DNA of 64,000 nt from Chimonanthus salicifolius (taxonomy: Eukaryota; Streptophyta; Magnoliopsida; Laurales; Calycanthaceae). The notes beneath the pieces are model-generated. The model did no database searches and was not told where the DNA came from. It worked only from the letters and a program-made list of their open reading frames with translations. Below are positions 33,667-45,852 of this stretch, one piece after another. A program made the position numbers and the translations under genes. Numbering within the stretch: the first letter of the stretch is position 1; each line of letters starts with the position of its first letter. Location: the NCBI GenBank assembly GCA_013350335.1, contig CM023540.1:48652552-48716551 (forward strand), read 5' to 3'.

Positions 33667-36600
33667 GTGACATTTTGGTCACTCGAAGGAAAACAATATG
33701 TGGTTCGTGTAGACAAGCAGAGTGGACTGCAGGAAGGGTTGAACCACGTGTTATTGAATAATATCATCATAAATAAAGCACCAATTACTGAACTTCCGGC
33801 AATTGTAAAAGAATTTGCGGATGTGTTTCTAAAAGAACTCCCTGGTTTACCACCCATGAGGGAACTTAATTTCGAAATTAAGTTGTATCCTGGCACTGCA
33901 CCAGTGTCCTTACCACATTATAGGATGGCGCCAACAGAGATGTCTGAGCTAAAGAAGCAGATTGATGAACTGCTCAGACTGGGTTGCATCCGGAACAACA
34001 CATCGTCTTGGGGAGCTCCAGTGTTGTTTGTAAAGAAGAAGGACGGTTCCCTCCGAATGTGTGTGGATTACTGGAAGCTAAATCAGCTAACTGTCCGGAA
34101 CAAGTACCCTCTACCCAGAATCGATGATTTATTCGATCAATTGAGGGGTTCCAGCCATTTTTCAAAGATTGATTTGATGTCTAGTTATCATCAAATTCGG
34201 GTTAGGGAGGAAGATATAAAGAAGACAGCCTTCAAGACGAGCTATGGACTATACGAGTTTGTAGTCATGCCATTTGGACTCATAAATGCGCCGGCTGTGT
34301 TCATGGATTTAATGAACAGGATCTTCCGTCCGTATCTGGACCAGTTCGTTATCGTGTTCATTGACGATATTCTGATCTATTCCAAAAGTCAGGAGGAACA
34401 TGCAGAGCACCTACGGATAGTCTTGAATACTTTGAGGCAAAATAAGCTATATGCCAAGGCCAGTAAGTATGAGTTCTGGCTATCATATGAATTTCTTGGG
34501 GCACGTTATATCCGAAGAAGGAATAGCCGTTGATCCAGCTAAGGTGGCAGCAGTGAAAGACTGGAAAGCGCCAAAGAATGTAACCGAAATCCGTAGTTTC
34601 TTAGGATTGGCGGGTTATTATCGGAAATTTATCATGGATTTTTCCAAAATAGCGTCTCCATTGACTCGACTCACTCAAAAAGGAGTCAACTATGAGTGGT
34701 CAGATCTGTGCAACCGAAAGTTTGAAGAGCTGAAAGACAGACTTACAACCGCTCATATTTTGATTTTGCCGGAAAAAGGCAAAGGATATGAAGTACAATG
34801 CGATGCTTCAGGAGAGGGACAGGGGTGTTCACTCATGCAAAGTCATCGTGTGGTGGTATATGGTTCAAGACAGTTGAAAATACATGAACGTCTTTACCCC
34901 ACCCATGATTTGGAATTAGCTGCAGTGGTTTTCGCTCTCAAAAGTTGGAGACATTATCTCTACGGCGAGAAATTTGAGGTATTTTCTGATCATAAAAGTT
35001 TGAAATACTTATTTGATCAGAAGGAGCTCAACCTGAGGCAGTGTAGATGGATGGAGTATTTGGCGGATTATGAATTCGCACTACGATATCATCCAGGCAA
35101 GGCAAACAAGGTGGCGGATGCCCTCAGTCGCATATCACATGCATCCATGGCATGTTTGATCAGAACGGAATGGGAGATGTTGAATACCATTCGAGAGTTC
35201 AATCTCTATATCAACAACCATGGGAGTGTGTATAATTTAATCATACGGTCCAATATGGTCACCAAGATTGAACAAGAACAACGAGCAGATCCGGAAGTGG
35301 AGGAGATATGGGCCAAGATGTCTACTAGCATAGTAGTACTGGAATGGGAATCACGACCAGGACAGGGTCTTTTATTCCGGGGTAGAGTTTATGTGCCAAA
35401 AAGTTGTAGGAAAGAGCTATTGATTGAGGCACATCAAACCAAGCTCTCCATTCATCCCGGCAGCACCAAAATGTATCACGACCTGAAGAGACATTATTGG
35501 TAGAAAGGACTCAAAAGAGATGTGGCGTAATTTGTAGCGCACTGTTTAACTTGTCAGCAAGTTAAGACAGAACATCAGAAGCCACCAGGGTTACTCAAAC
35601 CCTTACCAGTGCCAAAATGGAAATGGGAACACATTTCCATGGACTTTATGACGGGGTTGCCGAGATCCTCAAAGGGCAATGATGCTATATGGGTCATGGT
35701 AGACCGACTGACCAAGTCTGTACATTTTATCCCTATCAAAATGACGGATTCATCTGAGACGTTGGGTCGGCGGTATATCAAATAAATCATTCGGCTACAT
35801 GGCATTCCCCGAACTATAGTATCTGACAGAGATGGCCGATTTACCGATAGAGTGTGGCAAAGCATGCAGTCAGCTATGGGGACAGATCTACTGACTAGCA
35901 TCGCATTTCATCCACAGACTGATGGACAGTCAGAGAGGACGATACAAACCTTGGAAGATATACTGAGAGCATGCATGTTAGATTTCAAGGGTGGATGGGA
36001 GGACCACTTGCCACTGGTAGAATTCTCATACAACAACAGTTACCAGGCAAGCCTTCAGATGGCCCCATTCGAGGCTTTATATGGTAGGCCTTGTAGATCA
36101 CCAGTGTGCTGGACAGAGGCTGGTGAGCCTGTACTAATAGGACCTGAGTTGGTTGTAGAGACCACAGCACAAATTCAATTGATACGTCAACATTTATTGA
36201 CTGCACAGAGTCGACAAAAGAGCTACGCTGACAAAAGGAGAAGATTTCTTGAATTTGAAGTGGGGGACATGGTATTCTTAAAGGTCTTACCACGGAAAGG
36301 ACACATGAGGTTTGGGAAGAAGGGGAAACTGTCACCAAGATATGTGGGATCGTTTCCTATCATAAGAAGAGTGGGGGATGTAGCTTATCAGATAGCACTT
36401 CTTTCACAATTGGCAGCGTTACACGATGTGTTTCACGTGTCAATGCTAAGGAAGTATAATCCCGATCCATCCCATGTGTTGAATGTGCAAGATATAGAAG
36501 TGCAAAGCGACGTGACATACGTCGAGAGGCCTGTCAGAATAGTGGAGACTGAGCAAAGGGTGTTACGAAACAGAGCGATTCAATTCGTCAAAATGTTATG

Positions 36601-36679
36601 GGATCGACATGGTATTGAAGAGGCCACTTGGGAACTTGAATCGGAGATGAGAACAGCTCACCCTAAGTTATTCATGTAA
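33667..36679 (+). pseudogene. G3 pol (RT, RNase H, integrase, chromodomain), broken
   Basis: RT runs 33667-34480 with [15 protein letters not shown] and [10 protein letters not shown] frameshift near 34480 leads to a 350-residue frame (34451-35503) with the RT end, RNase H ([17 protein letters not shown]) and the HHCC zinc region. Stops lie at 35501 (TAG for Trp), 35527 and 35783. The last frame (35852-36679) holds the integrase core with the SERTIQTLED Glu segment and a full chromodomain-like tail. Of the copies here it is the least damaged in RNase H and integrase, yet it is still not translatable as one protein. It is clearly more diverged from G1/G2 than they are from each other. Confidence 0.9.
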
Positions 36680-37879
36680 TTTATTTTGGAACCCTATTTC
36701 GCTCGATTTTTGGGATGAAAATTTTAAAAAGAGGGTTATATTGTAACAACCCCAATTTCTCAATGATATGAATATTTACGAAAATGCCATTGCAATGGTA
36801 AATTTAATAGATGTGATTGCAAATGAGAAAATGGTGAGGCCCATTGTTCAAATTAAGAACCTATGAACATATTATAAAAATCAAATTTAAGTAAATGGGT
36901 AATTTACATCAAATTGGGTCAAAATGGTTAATTGGGTCAAAGGACCCAATTGGGACCTAATGGGTCATGGTGGACTTATTTGACCATTGGGTAAGCTCAA
37001 TTTTATTATGGTTAAGCTGAATTGATTGGAAATGAAATGTATGATAAATGGGTAGGTTTGATACAAGTGTGTAAAACCACATTCAAAGGGCTAAACCACC
37101 CATAAATGGGTCATGGCATCAAATTGGATCCATGGGCTAAATGGGGACCCAATGGGTCGAGTTGACCATGTTGACCATGGTTGACCGTGTGGACCCTCAA
37201 GTGAGCTCAAATATGAGTTAAATCAGGTTGAGTTGAGACTGAAGTGAGTTGGAATTAAATCAAGTAATGGAGTTGACTCAAGTGCATTAAATGAATGTCA
37301 TTAAGTGTAGTGAGTTGGGTGAGTTGAGTTGGAAATCAAAGGGACCTTGAATTCAAGTGAGTCAAATGGGATGTGAAGAGTTGCTTTGATCTCAAACATC
37401 ACCAAGAAAACAAGTCCCACACGTTGGTGGGTTGGAATTAATGGTTGATGCATGAAAACCAATGGAATGGCATGGGAATTGGGAGGGTTTCCATCTCATG
37501 ATGGAAACCCAAAGCTCCAACGTTCGGAGTGCCAAGGGGTGCCTTGGTTGGCACCAAATATCTCCTTGGTTTGATCAAGGATTGATGAGGATTAATGAAG
37601 GGTCCAAGGGCTGTTTAACAAAAGGAATACACCACCACTCTTGGCCGAATTTTACATTGCAAAAGTCATAGAATTCTTCTCTCTCTCTCTCTCTCAAGAA
37701 CATACTCTCTTGGCCGAATTACCCTTTGGTGTTTTCACCATTGTTCAAGCTTCTAATCAGCAAAGAATTAAGGGAGCAAGAAGGAAGAAAGCAAGGATCA
37801 AAAGGAGAGAAAAGAAGCAAAGGAAATTGGTAAGTGTTTCCATGGAATTTGGTTTAATAAAGTTGGTCAAATAGAACAT

Positions 37880-39168
37880 GATTTGGCCATAGTATGGCCG
37901 AATCTACCAAGGGTTTAGAGTATGAATAATGATGTTTAAAAAGATAGAAAACATGGACCATAGGGTTTGGCCACTTTGGATGGCCGAACCCCATGAAATA
38001 ATATCGTTATGTTGATGGTTTTTGTAAGTTAAAAACCATGCAAAATGAAGGACAGTTTTAGATGTTTTAAGTAGACCTAAGATGCAAGTTGAAAGGGTTT
38101 TAAATCATGGATTTGAATGTCATGATTTGGCCATGGAATGGCCGAATTCATCAAGGTTTAAACCTTGGGTAAAGGTGGTTTAAAATGATAAAAATGGACC
38201 ATTGGGTTCGGCCACTTTGGATGGCCGAACCCCATGAAGTTATTTGGGTATTTAATGGTTTTTGAAGGCTAAAAACCATGCAAAACCATGGTGATTTTTA
38301 CATGTTTTTAATGGACATAAGATGTAAGTTAAAAAGGTCCAAATCATGGGTCATAGGGTCCGGCCACTTGGGATGGTTAAACCCCATGAAAGGAGTTGTC
38401 AACCTTATGGTGAGTTTATGGTTTTTAAGGGATAAAATCCATATCATGTAATGAAGAAAAGTTCAATATCTTGGGTCGGCCATGGGATGGCTGAACCATA
38501 TGGTTCTCATGGCTAAAAGTGTTAAGCCTAAAGTATGTATGAATGATGGAATCATTAAGTAAGAGGACCATAGGGTTCGGCCATGTGTATGGCCGAACCC
38601 CATGGACCATTAAATGGGTATTTGGATTCAAGTATATGATTAAAAGTTGTTGATTGTTTTTGTAATGTTTTAAAGGGTCTAAGTTATGACTTTATGATGA
38701 AGTATAATGGATAAAAGAACCACATATGGCCGAACCCCATAGAGTAGTTTTGGTGGATGAAAGTGATGATTGGAACCAAGGAAATGATGGAAAATTCAGG
38801 GCTAGTTAATCACATGGATAGATGAGTAGTTAGTCCTAATTATAAAGGATAAGAGACCAAATTTAGATTGGTGAGGTTCAGCCAAGTAATATGGCCGAAC
38901 CCCACTAAGGTGGTTTTTATGGAACTTGGTTTTATTATGGTTTAAGGCCAATAGCAAAACCGTAAATACAAGTCAAATGATAAAGATGAATAGAGAATGA
39001 TTAAAGGACTTGAAAGAGGGGTCAAACCAAAGTGGTATGGTTTGGCCATGTTGTATGGCCGAACCCTACCAAAGTATGTTTGTAATATGAGATGTTTTAA
39101 TGAGGATTAAATAAAAATAGAGATCAAATTATAGTGGGTGAGGTTCGGCCATGGGTATGGCTGAACCC
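37880..39168 (+). repeat. TTCGGCCA/TGGCCGAA stem-loop array in the G3 LTR
   Basis: About eleven imperfect units, for example near 37967, 38207, 38575, 38877, 39040 and 39142. Spacers and flanks differ from LTR-A, so this is a diverged copy in which the stems are still recognisable. Confidence 0.8.
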
Positions 39169-39587
39169 CACAAGATGGTTTATGGGATCTAAACTTGATT
39201 AGAAATCAAGAAGACTAAGTATTAACTTGCTATTGTATAAACAAGGAAACGGAAGTTGAACGGCGTGCGAGTCGTGATCGGGTGAAGCTTAAAAAGGAAC
39301 GGACACTTAAGCGAAGTTTCCATAGGTTTCCTACCTACTTGTAACCACTTTTATAATTGGTTTAATCATGGTTTTTATGAGATATATTGTTATTGTTTTA
39401 TGTTTCGAATTGGTTTTGAATGATGAGATATATTTACGAATGACATATATACATTGATATCTCATGCATGGCATGGGGTGATGTTTATGGAATAAGATAA
39501 TGATGAGAGTCATATCCAAAGGAAATGAGGAGTACTCTGGATTATCTTGACATAAGAGCTCTATACAGAGGAAATGTGGAGTACTCT

Positions 39588-39965
39588 TGTAACACCCCGC
39601 CCTTTTCACTCTAATTTTCAGAGTTTATTTTTTTTTTTTTTAAACTCAAACCCAACTCAAACATTTAACTCATCTTAACCCAATTAAGCTTTGAGCTCAA
39701 TTAATGGTCACACATATCAACCACAACCCATTGGGTCCAATTTGGCCACTTTGACCCATTTAACAAAATTTGACCCAATTATGATTTTTCGACCCGTTTA
39801 TGTACATCTTTTCCATTTATTGTTTTGTAATTAAAACTACTAACCATTGGGTCTTGATTGAACCATTGACCCATTTAAATTCAACTCAAATATTTCACAA
39901 TGGCAATTCCGTAAATATGAATAAATTCATATAAATTGGTAACTTTGAAATTCCAGTGTGTTACA
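39588..39965 (-). repeat. G4 left LTR, reverse, about 3.5 kb deleted
   Basis: The last ~55 bases of the LTR (39588-39642) are joined to its first ~320 bases (39643-39965), both reversed. A T-run marks the join. Confidence 0.8.
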
Positions 39966-40221
39966 ATACAATACTCTTTTTATAATTTTCGTCCCAAAAA
40001 TCGAACGAAATAGGATTTCAAAATAAATCATACAAACAATTCAGGGTGAGATGTTCTCATCTCCGATTCCAGTTCCCAAGTGGCTTCCTCAACACCATAT
40101 CGATCCCATACCACCTTGACGAACTGAATCACTCAGTTACGCAACACCCTTTGTTCACTCTCTAATATTCTGACCGGCTTCTTGACATAAGTGACGTCGC
40201 TTTGCACATCTATATCTTGCA
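39966..40221 (-). pseudogene. G4 integrase/chromodomain tail, reverse
   Basis: This is the complement of the last ~250 bases of the gypsy pol plus its 3' untranslated end. It reads TSHPELF on the minus strand near 40030-40050. It stops abruptly at 40221, where gag sequence begins. Confidence 0.8.
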
Positions 40222-40875
40222 CTTTACTGAACTTCGGACGGAACCTCTTATTGGGCTGAAACCCACCCCTCCCACTTGGAGCTCAACGATTGTCAAACCG
40301 TACCATTGCATTCAACTCCTGTTCTGCTATTGTGGCCTTGCTGACCACCTCAGCCAATGTGGTGCACTTAAATATGGTCACTTTGGCCCTGATGTTTAGC
40401 CGTAGACCCCTCTCAAACGTTTTTGCCTTGCGAAGTTTTGTGTCCACCATATAGAATGCATAAATGGATAAACTGAGAAATTCACGGTGATACTCTGCCA
40501 CCGTCATAGAGCCCTGTACCAAGGACAGAAAAAGTTCCGTCTGTCGCTCCTTCTCCTCCTCTGGAAAGTAGTGTTCCAGAAAGGTTGCTGAAAACTCATT
40601 CCATGTCATGGCCGTCCTCTACATAACTGGTATGAGTGCCCTCTGCTTCTCCACCACCTCCCACCATTTACCGGCATCTTCTATCAATTGTGAAGTAGCC
40701 AGTAGAATCCTGTCAGCATGACTCGAGATCTTAAGTAATTTTAAGATCTGAGTGATCTTCTTCAGCCAATGCTCGGCTCCGACAGCCCCTTCCTTCCCTT
40801 TGAAGTAGGGAGGACGCTGTTGTTGAAATTCTCATGCCATACTCCGGTCACTGGCATCCCTGGAACTTTCACCCT
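40222..40875 (-). pseudogene. G4 gag domain, reverse
   Basis: The minus strand carries the Gag domain of this family. Its open part is 40283-40609 ([23 protein letters not shown]... to MVRFDNR), followed upstream by damaged N-terminal codons to 40875. The zinc knuckle and everything to the integrase tail are deleted. It ends at 40875, where forward integrase starts. Confidence 0.85.
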
Positions 40876-41951
40876 TAGCAGTGCCGGAATGGAAATGGGA
40901 GCACATTTCCATGGACTTTGTGACGGGGTTGCCGAGGTCCTCGAAGAGCAATGACGCTATATGGGTTGTGGTAGACCGACTGACCAAGTCCGCGCATTTT
41001 ATTCCTATCAAAATGACGGATTCATCAGAGACATTGGGTCGGAGATATATCAAAGACATCATCAGATTACATGGTATCCCACGGACTATAGTGTCTGATA
41101 GAGATGGCCGATTCACCGGCAGGGTATGGCAGAGCATGCAGTCGGCCATGGGGACCGATCTACTTATTAGCACAGCATTACATCCACAGACCGATGGACA
41201 ATCGGAAAGAACAATACAAACGTTGGAGGACATGTTGAGGGCGTGCATGCTAGACTTCAAAGGTGGATGGGAGGATCATTTGCCATTGGTGGAGTTTTCT
41301 TATAACAATAGCTACCAAGCAAGTCTTCAGATGGCACCATTCGAAGCTTTGTATGGTAGACCATGTAGGTCACCAGTGTGCTGGACCGAGGTCGGCGAAC
41401 CTGCACTGATAGGACCCGAGTTGGTTGCAGAAACTACTGCACAGATCCAGTTGATACGTCAACATTTGTTGACCGCACAGAGTCGGCAAAAGAGCTATGC
41501 TGATAAGAGGAGGAGGTTTCTCTAATTTGAAGTAGGGGACATGGTATTCTTGAAGGTCTCGCCACGAAAAGGGCACATGAGATTTGGGAAGAAAGGAAAA
41601 TTGTCGCCAAGATATGTGGCACCGTTTTCAATTATCAGAAGGATGGGAGATGTAGCCTATCAGTTGGCACTTCCTTCTCAATTGGCGTCTCTACATAATG
41701 TATTCCATGTGTCGATGCTGAGGAAGTACAACCCTGATCCGTCTCATGTTTTGAATGTGCAAGATATAGATGTGCAAAGCAACGTCACTTATGTCGAGAA
41801 GCCGGTCAATATATTAGAGAGTGAACAAAGGGTGTTGCGTAACCGAGCGATTCAGTTCGTCAAGGTGGTATGGGATCGACATGGTGTTGAGGAAGCCACT
41901 TGGGAACTGGAATCGGAGATGAGAACATCTCACCCTGAATTGTTTGTATGA
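40876..41951 (+). pseudogene. G4 integrase and chromodomain, forward
   Basis: Forward frame from [15 protein letters not shown] through [19 protein letters not shown] and SERTIQTLED, that is, all three integrase acids. A TAA at 41523 replaces a Glu codon (residue after RRRFL). The frame continues 41541-41951 with the integrase C-terminus and the chromodomain-like tail. The zinc-binding N-terminus is missing. Confidence 0.85.
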
Positions 41952-42293
41952 TTTATTTTGGATGGTTGGATTGAATGGTAGACTATGGTTATTTGATCAT
42001 TTTGGAAAATAAATCTTGTACTTTGCTATCTTAAGTTTTAAAATGGATTAGTCTTAGGATCTATTCCTCAGTTAGACTAAGACTAAGTATAATTCCGCAA
42101 GTTGTATTTGTACCATGTGTGGTTCAGTTTATGGACTTAATTCATACACACATGGGCTTGGCCAGTTAAGGGTCGGATTTAGAGATCCAAACTTAACTCG
42201 CATCGTGACACTCTGCCCCGATCACATGATTATTATATTTAAAAAATAAAAAATAAACTTTGAAAATTAGAGTGAAAAGGGCGGGGTGTTACA
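41952..42293 (+). repeat. G4 right LTR end
   Basis: Just after the pol stop the sequence jumps within TTTATTTTGGATGG into the last ~330 bases of the LTR. The purine tract and most of the LTR are lost. The two hairpins are kept (42113-42121 with 42147-42155, then TCGGAT near 42174 with ATCCAA). Confidence 0.8.
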
Positions 42294-42835
42294 ACTCTGG
42301 ATTACCTTGACATGAGAGTTCTATTCAGAGGAAATGTGGAGTACTCTGGATTACCTTGACGTAAGAATCTCGTCAAGTGATAGCTATGTATACTTGTGAT
42401 GGGTGGGACTCATTACATTTGCACTTACATATATAGCATTGATTTCAGATGTTTTGTTGATCATATACTATGATATATGCATGTTTTATATACTAACCAT
42501 GTGGTAGCCTTGATCGGAAAACCTACTGGGCGCGTTGATCTAACGCCCTAATTCTATCCTTAGAGGATAATGCAGGAAAAGGAAAAGGGAAAGAGAAGGT
42601 CGAGGACCAGGAGGGGAGCCAAGCTTAAGAACTTGAGTGTTTGAATGAACCTCTATTTTACTGTCATTTAAATTACATTTTATGGACATGTAATAACTAG
42701 TAACTTTGCTATAGTTTGTTTATAGTTTGATAATGGATGCTTGGTTTAAGCAGTCTATTGGGAGACTTGTACTTGCTATCTATTCAGTTTAATTCCGCAG
42801 TTAGTCTAGTTTTATTCCGCATGATTTGATTAGTT

Positions 42836-42914
42836 CCATGTGTGGTTTGTCTTTCATGAGTTTAGTCCATGCTCACATGGGTGGCCAGTTAAGGGTCGGA
42901 CTTTGGAAGTCCGA
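42836..42914 (+). other. Paired hairpins near the end of the G3 LTR
   Basis: CCATGTG (42836-42842) pairs with CACATGG (42874-42880). TCGGACTT (42896-42903) pairs with AAGTCCGA (42907-42914) around a 3-base loop. Stem 2 is longer than in LTR-B, with a T-A to C-G exchange. Confidence 0.65.
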
Positions 42915-43596
42915 ACTTAGCTCGCTCTGTGACGTCGCCCGCCCTCTTCCTGTGTTATTATATTATTGTTTAAAAAAAAAATTAGACTCTGAATCTCTGA
43001 AAGGGCGGGGCGTTACCTCCCCTTATTCCATTTTCGTAACAAAGGTTTTAAGAAAATTAAAACAAAAAAGCACTTGCCTTTGAAGCTCTTTCATCAAATG
43101 TGTGCTTCTTCAAGATCCCACCCAATGTGTGCCAACGCTCCTCCTTATATCCACTTTTGAGTAATCACAATCCAGGGTGTCAAGGAAACTGGTTTTGCCA
43201 AAGGTTTCCTAGTTTATGGTTCTCTCTCTCTCACAATTTAACTCAATCCTCAGGTTGTTTATGAGTTTTCTTCCTTCCTCTCTCTCTCTCACAACTCATT
43301 TCATCTAATTGGTTGTATTTGATTCCCATAGTGTAAGCACGAAAGAGAGTGATCCTTCTGTTAGCCTTTTTTAATCTCACTGATAAAGATGAGGGTCCAA
43401 TTGATCCTTCCGAAGGATACCAACTGGTTGCATAAAGATTGGTTTATATAGCGAAGGCAACCAGTTGTAGTAATGGTAATGTACTTACTAGAAATGTTAC
43501 CGTTACAAACCCGACCGTTGTGTATTAATTGCACTCCCAACGGTAAAATTATTTCTCAGTCGACATGTCGTTGTTACCGATGGGTCGACACTTATG

Positions 43597-43985
43597 GTAC
43601 CGAGGGGTCGGTCCATACGAGAGGCTCGTTCTGATGCAAAACATGCTTGGCAGTAGTTTCAACTCTTAGAAACCTGTTACCCAGAACGGACTGTCGCCCT
43701 TTACCGAGGGGTCGGTCCTAGTACTCTCGATCGGTATTTGATTGGCGATATGTCTATTTCTTCGAGAGTCCATATGAGTTCAAGGATTCCCAAATTCAAG
43801 ATCTTGATCGAGGAGTCATTGACGACGATGAGTCGTTTCAACCTTTCATCGAGGGGCTGGTGCATACGAGACTCTCGATCAGAGGCATACCCAGAATGAC
43901 GATTCAATGTTCTAGAACCTATGTCAATCTGACCAATCAGTCTTTAACCACGATGGGTCAATCCTGTCTCTACCGAGGGGTCGGT
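43597..43985. repeat. ACCGAGGGGTCGGT motif repeats in copia LTR
   Basis: Perfect copies at 43599-43612, 43703-43716 and 43972-43985. The outer five bases pair around GGGG. Related forms recur in the right arm (49396-49410) and in E6 (52730, 53120). Confidence 0.65.
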
Positions 43986-45411
43986 GAGAATGACTGGTCG
44001 ACCTGATAGTGAAACCAAATACATATTTCCAAGTTGGGTTCCAATTCACTGTCAACCTTCCTCTCTAAGTTTTTTATGACTTAACCATTTGTTCCACTAA
44101 GCATAGGGATAGTCCTCTCTAAGGTGTGGGTACCACCTAAAGTTATCTATGGCCATTTTACATGTTTTGTGATTACCATAACGATGAACTTCAATCCGGT
44201 GAAGTATGATCTTTTCTCTTGATCATCTTAGGTCTTCAAGTTTCCAGCATGCTTCTTTCCGAGTCATGGAATTGACAAACATAGGGACTTGGCCTAACCG
44301 AGGCACTAACAATCTCCTCCTTTGTCAATTTCATGACAAAACCTAGAAGCTAACAGTTTTACAATCCCACCCTTATTATAACACATTTGAATACAAAATA
44401 TTACATTGATTACATGTATATAGTCAAATGGAAAAATAAGACTATGGTCTTCGCATATTCTTGTTTAACTTGTTTTATTTCATTTTTTCTGTTCAAGTAC
44501 ATAAGTAAGCAACACTAGAAAATCATTAGAGGGGTTAGTCCCAAAATATAGAAATGCATTCATGGACTAAACAAGATCTGTATTCAAGTTCCCCCATATT
44601 CCCTGACTTCCTAATGACCAACACTACCCATAGTTTATCCAAGCTATGAGTGTTGAGAAGATTTCTCCCCCAATCTTCTTTGAGTTTGATCTCCCAAACT
44701 CAAAGAACAGACATTCTCCCTATGTCTATTAGCATTGATGTCTTTTAGCTTCTACTAATTTTTTCCCCTATTTTATCATTCAATTGACAAAGATTAGTAG
44801 GCTGACATCGAGATTTAAGCACTCCCCCATGTATCTTGCATTTCTAGTGCTTCTTGAGTTTTTCTTCCAACTCATTTTAATCTTCCTGACAACCCAATGC
44901 ATATCTCATGCATTACTATTTTTCTCCTTCCTTTGCGTGGGGTGAAGCCATTTTTCCAGCTTCCCACTTTGGAGTTCTTCTCCCCCATTCTCCAAACTAT
45001 ATTCTATAGCTACTTCAACCCAGCTCCCCCATAAACTTAGTTGTTCTAAGTTTATTTTTCGTCAAGCTTCTATTTAAGCTTATGTCAATCTTCCTCCTCA
45101 CACTGTCATGACCAGTGACAAGTGCTAATCAACATATATTTTGTGCTCCCCCAATCTCCAGAGTGTGTGCAGTTTCATAGTGTGATCCTTATCTCCCTAG
45201 CAGTTGTATGTTAGTCTATTTTACAAAATCCATGTAAACAATAGACAAGAGATAAAACATATGTCATCAAGTTTGCACATAAAATAAACTGCACCATATC
45301 ATTTCATTGATAAACCAATCAGTACATATGGTTAGGAAAAGGAGGGGGGCATCAAAATATCAAAAAGTATAGTTTTTCAAGATACATAAACACGTGACAT
45401 GAAAAACTATC

Positions 45412-45852
45412 CTAATCAGATCCATCTGAGGAAGATGTTTGTTGAGATCTAGGAACAATATCCTCTCCATTGAGTTTCTGGACAACCACTTTGACCTCGT
45501 ATACCAATTTTTCAAGATCATCCATCCTCCTTTCAAGCGAGGAAACTCTTTCATCAAGAGTGATATTCCTTTGTTGAGGAAATTGAAACTCTCTCAAATA
45601 TACCTAAGACATACGTTCTGCTTCCTCTTCGGGATCCTCGATTATGATCACTTCTTTTTCAGCTCCAAAGTCTAGTAAAGTATTTGAGGTAGGGGTCTTT
45701 CTATGAGGGATACTTTTCTAAGCAGAGCCGGTCGCTCTAGATTCTAGAGCATCCTATGCGAACCTAGGTGATCTCATGAGGAAATAGGGTCTAGACTCAG
45801 GGATTTTTCCGGTGGTCGAAGACTGAGATTTAGCTGTCTCCTTTTTCGGCAT
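45412..45852 (-). pseudogene. Small accessory ORF of E5, coiled-coil C-terminus, broken
   Basis: Minus-strand frame from ATG at 45852 (MPKKETAKSQSS) to a stop at 45412, about 146 codons with three internal stops. The acidic middle (EVIIIEDPEEEAE) is followed by a heptad-like LDERVSSLERRMDDLEKLV stretch and a Ser-rich end. I do not recognise the protein. SIRE-like elements often carry an extra 3' ORF, which makes that a reasonable guess and no more. Confidence 0.4.

Larger units (their letters stand above)
39588..42293. mobile_element. Gypsy element G4: head-to-head (inverted) rearranged copy
   Basis: The ends are TGTAACACCCCGCCC and GCGGGGTGTTACA. Both are the outer (U5) end of the LTR, one inverted. 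Perfect ACTCT duplications flank it (39583-39587 and 42294-42298). From left to right: reverse LTR end, reverse LTR start, reverse integrase tail, reverse gag, then forward integrase, tail and LTR end. It therefore inserted as a unit, but it has inverted and not direct LTRs and large internal losses. Confidence 0.85.
33043..43015 (+). mobile_element. Gypsy element G3 (Tekay/Del-like), 5' LTR deleted
   Basis: It is inserted in the copia LTR. The flanks carry CCTCC on both sides (33038-33042 and 43016-43020), and the uninterrupted LTR copy (near 50303) has this site once. Only about 11 bases of the 5' LTR (TATAACACCCC) remain. The sequence then jumps into gag just before the zinc knuckle. Pol and a 3' LTR (36742-43015) follow. 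That LTR is itself interrupted by G4. Confidence 0.88.
36742..43015 (+). repeat. G3 3' LTR, split by G4
   Basis: The pieces are 36742-39587 and 42299-43015, about 3.56 kb. It starts TGTAACAACCCC and ends GGGCGGGGCGTTA. The subfamily differs from LTR-A/B: it lacks the CCGGAGGCC repeat but has three copies of a GGAAATGTGGAGTACTCTGG segment around the G4 insertion. Confidence 0.85.
32455..44311 (-). repeat. SIRE-like copia LTR, reverse orientation, split by G3
   Basis: The pieces 32455-33042 and 43021-44311 are the reverse complement of 48943-50835, about 1.88 kb. On the minus strand it starts TGTTAGTGCCTCGG (complement ends at 44311) and ends with ACTTTCA (32455). A purine tract AGGAGGAGAT (minus) precedes it, so this is a 3' LTR. 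A TATA-like TTTATATA (43443-43450, plus reading) matches TATATAAA in the right copy. Confidence 0.8.
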
